Positions 28,701 through 40,700 of a DNA stretch of 64,000 bases are shown here, piece after piece; position 1 is the first letter of the stretch, and every line of letters starts with the position of its first letter. The DNA lies in contig NC_092671.1 of NCBI RefSeq assembly GCF_964355755.1, positions 9,869,001 through 9,933,000 on the forward strand, in the 5' to 3' direction. The position numbers and the translations under genes were made by a program. The notes beneath the pieces are model-generated. The model worked only from the letters and a program-made list of their open reading frames with translations. It was not told the DNA's origin and made no database searches. Source of the stretch: Antedon mediterranea (taxonomy: Eukaryota > Echinodermata > Crinoidea > Comatulida > Antedonidae).

Positions 28701-31700
28701 ATCTGGGATTAATTAAGAAATAATAAATTATGATACAGTAGAGAAAATATACAGAATCAACTAAGAGTAAGACAGTTATGCATTTATTAAGATTATACTA
28801 TAGCAACATAAATTATTATTACTTGTTTAAGTATTCATTATGTGTACATTTTAATAATAATAAATATCAAATATTATTTATTACATTCTATGCTGTTCTG
28901 CATTAACATGTACAAATTATCCAAGCATTAATATAACTTTTCATTGAGGTTATACACATTTTCTGAGCGCGCAAGACCACCATATAATGCCAGCAACTGG
29001 ATAATGATAATGGCCTGCATGACTTTTTTATTGTCAAGGCAAACTACTGTAACTTTATTTTTTCAATTTTAATGTTATATGTGTGTACAGAGAAACAATA
29101 ACAACAAACAAAGGCATGGACCTATATACTGTAGATCCATTGTCAAGGTATGTAATACTGCAATATAACATAAGATGGAGAGATGCAAATATGTATGAAT
29201 ATCCATGTAATTGATATTCTTCCTAAATATTCTTCTGTCAGAAATATTTCTCAAATAAAGCAATGAGGAGCAATGGTTGTTGTTTTGCTTGGCCTCTATA
29301 TGCAAGATTCAATTCAGAAAGTATTATATTTGGTGGTAACTAGTACTAGCATCTTGTCAGATTATTGAGTTGAATAATGCATAAAAAACATTTTGATCAA
29401 TGCTAGTTAACAACTGCGTAACCCTAAAACTGAATAACTCTTAACTTATCGGTCAAACAACACCAACTGTTTGATGAATGACATGTTTTTAAAGTTGCGT
29501 AACATTAGTCTAACAGTCTATTTCGTGGAATTCGGCCACTAGAAGCACTTGGCTAATCATTCTGGAATATTTCAAGTTATTTTTCGCTAAAAAGGTAATC
29601 TACTTCTCTATTGTACTTTAATGGACATTCGTTTATTATATGAAATTCCCCAATAATAAATTATATAATATATCAATTTCTTTTATATTTTAATATGTTA
29701 AATTTTGATAAGTTTTTGTTTTATATTTATTTATTTAAAAATATATACAAATTTAAGTTAAATTGGTAAAAGGTGAATGTCACTTGGGTTAAAAATGAAT
29801 TACCTTATCCTTGATTGTACCACATAAATAAATACAATTATCAAATATAAATAATATATCAATATTATTATATACTGTATATATTTATAATAAATATTAT
29901 ATATACCGTAGTTCCTCGGGTATAATCCCACCTCGAGTATAATCCCACCCCCGACTTTACGATTACCTTCGCACGCAAGCATATCCCCGGGCAAAGTCCC
30001 AGTGTATAATTTATCATTAGGACAGAGGTAGGCCTAGCTAGCTAGGCCGATTTTTTTAAAAGAAATTCTCACCAAAAAATAGAGTCATTTCTCTGAATTC
30101 GGCTGACTTAAAACTCATCAAACATTGGCCATCGTAAAGTTGAATACAACCTTAATATCATCGCCCCGATCTTCGCGTTCTGCACATCATGCATTCGCCG
30201 CACACTCGCTCGCCGTGTACATACACTGCATGCCTTGTTTACACTACTGCATGCTCGATTACCATAAAATAAACACCGCCCTCTATACCGACAGGAGCAG
30301 TACTGTAGTTCGTGTCACATGCAACAACATGCGATTTGCACAGAGCTCGAGCGTGGGGAATCGGGAGGAGAGACGGAGAACTCGTATGAGTTATGTCGAT
30401 ATTATTTAGGAAGCCAGCCCCAGATCACATTTTAGGGTATTTCTTAAGTAGAAATCTGGAAGAAAATCTATACAGTAGGCATAGACCAATTAGGCTGCCT
30501 AGGCCTAGATGACCTGGCAGTCTAATGTCTAGGCCTACATTGGAATATAGCTTTAGATAGCCTAAATGTTGTCATTTTCAGTTCATGCACCGGGAAATCC
30601 CCGGGTATAGTCCCACCTCCCAAATTCGGGCAAATTTTACGTACAAGGGGGGTGGGATTATACCCGAGGAACTACGGTATATGTATTAGCTTACAAAGAA
30701 ACAGTTCGCAACAGCCTACGAGAGTGAGACAAAACACAAAGCCGAAACATATGTTTTCTGCAGCATTTTATATAATTATTTATTATTAAATTGTACAAAG
30801 GTACATTTAAATTTTAATAACTGTAAATATAAATAAATTATACCAAGTATCATTTATTGTTTAGAAGTAATGACACTGATTGTATTACCACCCTTTGTAA
30901 TTTGTACAGTAATATCACTAAAATATATATTTAGTTAAAAATACAGTTAGCAATAAATAACATTTTTGGTATTTTAAGGTTGTGTGTGATATTATCGGCC
31001 TTGTGTTTTGTCTCGCTCTCGTAGGTTGTTGCGAAAGTGTTTAGTTAAAAATACATAATTATATTATATATTGGGTCTGAAATCTTAATAGCTAAAGGAA
31101 ATGGGTAATAATGATGAATAAGTCTTAAATACTGTATGTGGGAAGTGGATTATGAAGTAACAGTTAAAACACAATGATGATTTTAGTTACATCATTGAAT
31201 CAATAGTTTAATTTATTTTTTTAAACATGTTAATTAAAAAAAATAACCAAATAAAATTTGTATTCTAAAAATAGGTATGTAACAAGACGAACCATGTTAC
31301 GAATTTAAGAATTCAAATGGGTACTTAACAGTAAATAAATAATAAAAGTACCATCAATTATTCATGGTACATTGTGGACCCCCTTGTATATAGGCAGAGG
31401 AGCAGGCTTAATATAATTTGTGTTTATTAAGATTCATTCACATTTTTGATATTATTATTATAATATGTGTGGGTTTAACTCGGTATTGTGACAACTAAGC
31501 ATGAACTACGAAGGTCAACTTACAGCAGTATAAGAATCATAATCAATATTCATTATAAATATTTTGAATAAAAAAGCACTTTGCATTTGAAGAACATAGC
31601 ACACACCCACACAACCTAGCCATGGGTAGTTGTGAAATGTCATCACACACAACCTTAAAATACCATATTGATTAGATAATGTTGAAAATGATGATAGTAA

Positions 31701-34700
31701 TACAGGTAAAGATAATAATATAGTGGTGACAGATAATTGCACTGATGGTAGTCCAGGCACCCACTGACCAATAGCAAAGTTGCCATAAAACTTGTTTGTA
31801 TCGACGAAAAATGGCTGCTTTATCCATTTTGCCGATGAGATACTCACAACATAGATCATCATTTTGGTGAAAAAGCATAAAATCAGGGGGGAAAATGCCA
31901 CTTGCCGATGGTTTAGTGCCTTACTTTGTTCGTTTATCAAATAAATAATTAAAGCTCAATTTGTTGGTCTTTTTTAACCAGGACGGTTTCTGTGTTATTT
32001 TTTCTGTATATGAGGTAGATAGGCCTACTGTACAGAGGAAAGCATGAAATGGCTGGATGATGAAATAAACATCTGAATTATCGCAAAAACAGCGATTACA
32101 CAGTCAGTTTAATCATGCGCTCTGGAGTTGGAGAGAGGCATCACTATTTATCATAATAATGTATTAAATCCTTCGTAACTGTTTTTATTGGTTTTTACTT
32201 GTGACAGGCAAAATCTGTATACCAATCATTACTGATCCAACAACCAGCAATCCTATGATAGTATACTTAATACTGAAGTGCTGTCTAAGTTTTAAGACAA
32301 GTACCCAGAAAAAGACAGAATGATTAATATGGGTCGCTTCACAGTAGTAACTCGCATCAAAATTTATAGTAAGCTGTCAGTTGGAAAATAATTACATTTT
32401 TAATTGCAATCGTTTATCTGAACCCACCTTCCATTTTTTTTTATATCAAAAGGATAACTTTTGTAAATTTATTGATGTCTGAATAAATTCTATGAATAAA
32501 ATTGTCGTTTAGAGTTTGAGAATTATCTTGTCTTCAATTACATGGTGTACTTAAGTAAACCATATATTCAGTAGATTTAATGTATGGTAATGATACGGCC
32601 TTAATATATGCACGGTATACAATGACAGTTGATAATACTATTGATACTATAGGCTACAAATATTATATTCCATCCCGAAAGATGCTTTTAAAGATAAAGT
32701 GTTCATTACAAAACTAATATGCAGGGACAATCTATATACAGTATAAGCCCCCGTTTATGTTATAATTTGCAAATTGACAATTAAACTTAAATTGCAACAT
32801 CAATGTTTGAAAAACTTGTGTAATTTGTTTTACACATTTTTTATGAATTTGTATTAATTTGTTTAAAAAATAATGTGTTATAGATTCATAATTGCCTGGT
32901 GGCAAAATCTGAAAAATGCAGTCTAAACAAAAACAAATGATTAGTCGATATGGTTGATTCCATTTCTAGGAGGGGTGTCTATATTAGAGGCTCAAGATTG
33001 TATGGATTATTTTTAAATTATCATGTCTTGAAATTTGATGGAAACACAAAAAATGACTAGTATTGATGCACTTACCTGAACCTACACTGCCATTATGGAG
33101 AAAGGAATACTCGGTATGGTTGATTCCATTTGGAAGAGCTGGTGTCTGTACCGGAGACTCTGGATTTGATGGATATCCCATGCTACCACTAGTACTTGAA
33201 TACTGGCTGTTATTACCATTTATAAGATACGGTACTATAAAGACAAATTTTGTTTATTAATTTAATCAATCACTATCAATTCTCATTATTAACATTAAAG
33301 TAAATGATATCTAAATCTATTTTGCATGGCAAATACCTTGTCAGCTAATAGAGTGGATTTATCAATCAGTATGGCTACTGACCATATGGAATTGCAGTCT
33401 CTTTAAAGCCTTACAAAGAGTAGTTACAATAAAATATACAAATGTAAATTGCCTAATTTAAATGCACTGATCATAGCAGAAAATGACCTTTGAACTTCCC
33501 TGGGGCAATACAAAAATCCAGTAATTTACTAATTATTGTCAACGTACATATTAGTATAAATCGCACTTACTGTACAAGCATCTATCTTTTTTTCTCAACA
33601 ATTCATTTTTAAAATATTAAGATATTTCTCCTTAATAGAAGGCTTGTTGGACAAAATTTGATCATTTACTATCAAGATTACTTTACACGGTTAGCTTCCA
33701 AGACTACCCACATTCCAAAATTTAATCAGCATACCTGGGTATCTCTATATTAATTTCACATAACGTACTGTATTGGATTTTTTTATAGTTCTTAAGTTAA
33801 CTTAAAAGCCTTGTGTAATAACAAACTCGTCGAGTCATAAATGTGCTAGTTTATTTTGCACCTGAGGGACATAATATAGCAACAATTACTATTGTACTTT
33901 GTTTTATGGGTTCCTTCAAAATAATTTTTTTTTTACTAGTCTTGTGAACGATTGGTTGCGAACATATATGCCTATTTCGTTGTTGTGTTTAACAAACAGA
34001 GTTAATGAATAAATCATCAGCATTTTCCAGACAGCCATACCATTACAGATTAAAAATTTATAAAATTATAGCTTCATGACCTACCTATTCACACTGACTA
34101 GTCAAACTACAGTGAGTTCTTGCACTTCAGATACAAGTAGCTCTATATGTTAGTGGTGTGAATGGCAAAAATAAATAACACAGGTGCTTATACCAATCAC
34201 CTGTCTGTCACATGGCCATAACAGTATGTATCAACACATTACTGAAAACATGTTGTTAGAATAACATGTTCTTAGGGAGTTTCCCATATCACATATTGGC
34301 AATACAGTAGGTGTTTAAATTATTAAACACCATTGCAAGACTATAAATCTCACATTTGTTAGACTAGCCATCTCAATAAAATCATGTACTACAATATTGT
34401 ATAAATATCAACTGCAATCTTGGACTATTAAAAAGCTTTCCAAACTGGCAACATGACACAACATGAAACCAACCGCAAATTTAACTCGGCGCATGCAGAA
34501 TATTATATACGAGGGAAGCAACAGCGTTCCGATCGAGTGATTGCCGGCATCTCCTGTTTTGAAAACTTTTTTCTAATTGTCCGCACAGAAGAGATCAATT
34601 AAATATATAACTATTACCTTTACTATTCATTGCTACCTGTGATGGTGCAGTACCTGAATCCCTATTGTCATGATCTACCAGCTCAAAGTTGTCGTTTGCG

Positions 34701-37700
34701 TCTGGGGTCACAGACCTCTTGGGTACCGGGAATGCCTTAGCATTAGGATTGAGCGTTGTCGATGCAACCTGCAAAACAATACGACAGGAAATATTTACTT
34801 TGTTAGTAGAAAGAGAAATAACTTCACATACAGAAGAATACCTCTTTTGGAACACTCCTATTCAATGGGCATCCCAATAAGGAGAAATATGTTTATTGTC
34901 TATAAGGACCAAAAGGACAGTGTCCCCATATTAAAGGTTCTACTGTACTAAACCACATTAATAAGGAAACATCCAATATTTATTTTCGCAATTATTTACA
35001 TACAACCTGTCCTATTGGTATATAAGTACCCTAGGCGTTGTTTTCTGTTCTTCTGATGATGAGAATAGTTTCTTGACACATGTCACATTTTAAGGCAGTT
35101 TGCCTATTCATTATGCCTCGCTATAGTTATTTTAACTGTACAACAAAACAAATCAAAATATTGGTCCCACTTAACCGATGAATAATTTTAGAGCCTGGGA
35201 TTTCTTTCTTTATTAAACAGCTGAATGAGTGGTATTAGTTTTAAAATTACCTAAATGATTGTAGTAATTGAGTATACCCAGATCAATAATATAAACGTTT
35301 TTTTTTTTTTAAATCACGATACTGTAGGTTAAAAAATTATTTCATTTGCTTTTATTTCAGAATTTTATGCACAAACGAATGTTAATCATTCATATCAAAA
35401 TATATTCTATTAAGAAATTCTAGTATGTTTAGTAGGATTCAGTCAAGTATGTTAATCATCAGCAAGCTTTAATGGTGTATAGCAGAAATGAGTAATTGTT
35501 GACAAGACAATAAGAATTCAATTTAATAGATATTTTCGCTAACGCAATCAATCATCAACATCAAGTTAGTGGGTCTATTCTCTCAGATTATCCTTCAAAG
35601 ACGTCATGGGACAGGAAAGTAAGACTAGATATTTTATGCACAGTTTTTTATGACCACATAATAATGCATTTGTGTTCTCTAAACAGCCATTTAATATGTG
35701 TGCGGTGCAATACTATCTAATACTACTACAGTATATGATACATTTTGCAGCTGACCTTTTCATTTTAACCTTTAGTCAGGTCTTAGCGAAACAGAAGTGT
35801 TGTTTTTCTAGTTCATGATAAATCTAGCCTCTGCTATTCAATATCACTTAAAACCTACTCATAGCTTTAATGATTTCGCCAATATGCTACATAAATCTAC
35901 ATAAATCTATACGTATATATATACTGATATCATATAATATTAATCAATTTAATCTAAAAAAATCCTATTCATTTTTATTCATTACATGACTGAACTAACA
36001 AAATATACAGCAAACTGTGATATGAATAACTGAATAAGCAAACATGCGGTTTCATCATTTTTATTTTAAAATTTGTTTATTCATAAATCATAGTAAATTG
36101 CATGACGGGTTCCTGTACAAATGTGGTTTAGTTTCAATTTATTATTATTACCGTACTGACTCGGGTATAAGCCCACCCCCCTTGAACATGAAATCACGTC
36201 AAGTTTGGGGGTTGGGCTTATACCCGAGGATCCAAAAATGCAGATCGTCAAAAACAGCACATGTACACTGTGTATTCCACCATGCGAGCGAGCGCCCTCA
36301 CGTGTACGACGTTGCCTCTACTAAATACACGAGGTGTACAGTACCGGACAGAATTATTGCAGATTTTGAACGCATTCAACGCATTGTTAAAGTGTTGACA
36401 ATGCGTTGAAACTGCGTTGTCCGTTGGCGTTGAAAGTGTTGAGTTCGTTGAACTGTTTATTCAACCAACACAATGTGTTGCGTTGAGTTTGCGTTGAAAT
36501 AACAATCGTATGTTATTTACAGATTGCCAGTGTGTATTAGTAGTAGTAGTAATAGTATAAAATACAGTATTACAAATAATGAAGAAAACAAACATAATGT
36601 GTATTTTTCCGCGGAAACTAATAATAAATTACACAAGGCTAGGCCTACTACTAACGTCGTAACGAGTAGGCCTGTGTGTATATGAGCTACGTCTGCCCTC
36701 GCATCTACAGTAGCGGTCATGTCCTCAATTACTGTGTGCCTACCGTATATTAAAACTGGAGTAGTAAATACCCATGTTAAGGCGGCGGTGAATCATGGAG
36801 GTTAGGCCACATCGTAATTAATTATTTCCAAACTAAAAACTTCGCAGTACTACATTTCTCAATTGATTGTAAAAACTACGTAGCCTATGCCAGTCGTGTG
36901 GAAGGCAACAATACACCAACATAATTTTACGATCTTTGGTCGTGTCTTTTTCACGCATGCTTTTCGTGACGTACAGTATGGGGGAACGAACTGATCGTCG
37001 AAAGGTGAAGAGTTCATTCATTATGAAATAACGCGTAATTGCAAGAAAAAATCGTTTAGTTTTATTATCCCTAAAATTATCATATATTATATTATAAATT
37101 AATTAATTAATTATTGTGACGCCTAATGTAACCCATGCAGAGAAAAGCGTTAAATAGAATAACCAAGAAATAGGAATGACTAATCTGATGCAAGACAATA
37201 AGGCAATGTTAGGCGTTTTCTTTAAAATCAAAACCTTATTGTTCCTTATAATAACACAATTGTATGAATGGGATGGGAGTTTTTGCGAAAGATTTTTGTG
37301 GACACATTCGAAAGAAATTTCATGATGAAAACACCTTGCACTACTAGATCCAGAATTATACGTTTACGCGACCGTGGTAACACTGTCAAACAGATACAGG
37401 AAACGCTCAACGATGATGGCATAAAGGTACACGACACAACGATTCGGCGAATTTTGGAACGATTCAATAGCAATTCGACGATTGCCGATAAAGCTCGCAC
37501 TGGCCGGCCCAGTAAATTTAGAGACGAACACTTGGCAATTATAAACAATGAAATGGATGCCAACTCAGAATTGAATTCAAGTAAGTTGCGGGATATATTG
37601 GAAGAGAAAACAGGCTGTACATTTTCAGACAGATCCGTAAGACGACGACGTAGGAGACTGGGATGGGTTTGCGAAGGTGCAAGATATTGCCAATTAATAA

Positions 37701-40700
37701 GAGTAAAGAATCGGATTGATCGATTTGATTTCGCAGTGAAATGTATACGAAATGCCGAACAGTTCAAACGTGTTATCTTTACAGACGAATGTACAATTGA
37801 ACTTGATAATCACGCTAGAATTACATTTAGGAAGCTGCATGAACAACCGAAATTGAAACCTAGGGCCAAACATCCAACAAAAGTACATGTATGGGCGGGA
37901 ATTTCTACAGAGGGAGCGACGCCAATAATCATATTCGACGGGATAATGCGGAAAGAATTTTATGTGGACACGATTTTAGATCAAGTATTACGTCCGTATG
38001 TTTCAGCTAAGTTCACAGATAACAAATTCCGTTTCATGCAGGACAACGATCCCAAACATACTTCGCGTTACGCTGCCGATTATTTCACAAGAGAGAACAT
38101 ATATTGGTGGAAAACCCCGGCGGAGTCACCAGACCTTAATCCCATCGAGCTTGTGTGGCATCAACTTAAAGATTTTTTACGAAAGGTAATTCAATTCATC
38201 TTTTATTGGTCTAATTCTCATAATGTAAGTAAAAATCGGTGTTCATACACTGCAGTTTAAAAACAATGTTTAAAACATTTTAATTGTCTACGAAATTGTT
38301 TATAATTATTCTGTATAACGTAATTTTACGATTGTATTTTATAGGAATGGAAACCGATGGTGAAGGCTGAACTGGTTGCAGGCATCAATCAGTTTTGGAA
38401 AACAAAGATGAACCGTAAACTGTGCAGGAAATATGTATCCCATCTGAGAATCGTCGTACCTGCTGTTATTAGATGCAAGGGACACGCGACGGGTTACTAG
38501 TGCCGATTTATTTCGAGTCTCATTTATCTCGCGTTTTTAATATTGTGTTTAGTTTAACGAATGTAATATATAATGTTTAGTTGCCATTTATCTCTGGAAA
38601 TTACGCTTAGTTAAGTTTTATGCTGTACATATTTACTGTGGTATGATCCATATTTTAATGTGTACTGTATTATTAAATTCCTTATTTCAATCATGCTATT
38701 ATATATATTATATATTAAAGTATACAACAAAAAGCCAAACTATAATTGCAATTGATTTTATTTATTTATATATCAAAGACCTAGAAAACAAACGAAAGGA
38801 ATAAAAACAAAAAGCCAAACTATAATTGCAATTGATTTTATTTATTTATATATCAAAGACATAGAAAACTATAATTACAATTTAATTTTATTTATAAATC
38901 AAAGACATAGAAAACAAACGAAAGCAATAAAAACAAAGGCTAACAATGGCAAAGAATAAAAAATAGTACAATTTAAATACATTACAATTACAATATAAGT
39001 TAAATCTAGGCCTACTCTCGTTGGTGTCTCTGTTTAAATTTAATTTGTCTACGTGCTGAATCAATTGACTTAAGGCATTCTTTCCATCTAATATCAATTT
39101 CTGCAACAGGGGCAGGCGCTAGGTTAAACACTTCAGTCTTAATGTAGTCCAGTCTAGTCGCGTCGAGTCGAGCAGCGCCGTTTCGTCCTGACGTATTGCA
39201 ATTGCGTCTTTCTTCTTCAGTAAAGAAGTATTCAGTCAATAGTCGTGCCATCTTTAGTCGGTCGTCAGTAAAGCTAAGTAGTCGTCGTCGTAAGTCCTGT
39301 GGTATTTGATGTGTATCATTGTCATTGTTCAATGGTGGTTGGTGTTGTGCTGCTTGTGGCTGTTGTCTGATGTTAGTTTGTTGTTGTAAAGTTGCCATAA
39401 TGTCAGATACCTGTTGATGTAGTGTTGCGATTTCGTTTGTTTTCTGGTCCAGTAGTTCTCGTAGCTGTTTGTTTTCGTCCTTTATGTCTTTTAGTTGGTC
39501 TTCCGTACGTCCCAGTCTAAGTTCAAGTCGGTCTTGGCGACGCTCCATCTCATTCTTATCATCCCATCTGTCACTCGCAAATGTCATTTCCTTGTCGTAG
39601 TCGTTGGTCAGTTCGTCTAGTGTCTGGTCTGCGTTGTGGAGGTCGACGTTGTCGGTGTCATAGATCATGAATCTGTTCTCAAATTCTTCGTCAGAGTCAG
39701 CAGTTGGTGGTAGCGGCGGATGAGTTACTTCTATAACTGTCGCAGCCTACATAAAATATAAACAAAAGAAACTTCATTAATCGACCTGCAAAAATTACGT
39801 AATTAATAAGGGACACATGTACAGTTATGGTTTTGTTTTTTTGTTTTTTTTGGTTTGGTTTCAAGGTATTAAAGATGTATTGTTTCCCCAAAACCATGAA
39901 AAATTAAAATTAATAAAATCTGACTATGAATGGGTTATTTTATAGTTTCAATAAAGTTACTCACTTCGGCAAAAAAACCCAAAACAATTTGACTATTTTT
40001 TGCTTTAAATTACACATGTTAAGGTAAATACATTTTTTCAAACAAATTTTTGGTAAAATCTATGCGACATTAACATTGTGATAAGTAATCTAATACAATG
40101 TCAACAGAATTTAAGCCTACCTTCTTTGTAACATCGACAGTACTCTGACGGCGTCTTCTTTTTGGTGCAGGTTCTGGTATGTTATCTACATTATCGCCAT
40201 CACCATCATCACCATTGTCGTCATCATCACTATTGTCGCCATCATCATCATTGTCGCCATCACCATCAATACCATCGTCATCTTTGTCAACTCGTTGGTC
40301 GTCTGCCTCGGTCATAAATTCGTATGGGATCGTTTCCCCCGTTTCTGCTTTTACCTGTATCAGAAAAAAATATTTAGTTTAAACATTTGCCATACATTTA
40401 AAAAACGATACATTGGTTGGGTCAAGTATTTTAACTAACAATAAATTTAACAATATCATTTGTGGAAATATGTAAAACAATTTAATTAAAAGGTGACTTA
40501 TTCCTTAACACTTTTTAAAAAGATGCTCGACTTTGAACTAAAATATCATAAAACAAAAGTGAATGAACCTATAACGAAATAAATAAACCATAGATAATTA
40601 AGTATTTTAACTAACAATAAATTTAATTTAAAACGGGCAACAATAGGCCCCTATCATTTTTGAAAATATGTAAAACAATTTAATTAAAAAAGCGACCCCT

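Larger units (their letters stand above)
25541..33075 (-). other. LARP4 intron 3
   Basis: 7.5 kb, AT-rich; contains the elements at 25849, 29906 and 30696 and the decayed exon copy at 32943. No other gene seen. Confidence 0.75.

Noticed and set aside
30125-30409. A 94-codon frame inside the 772-bp TIR element as a transposase fragment
   Set aside because: No helix-turn-helix, DDE or other motif; probably chance.
37246-37767. A 173-codon frame opposite the transposase
   Set aside because: Shadow frame of a real coding exon; no family resemblance.
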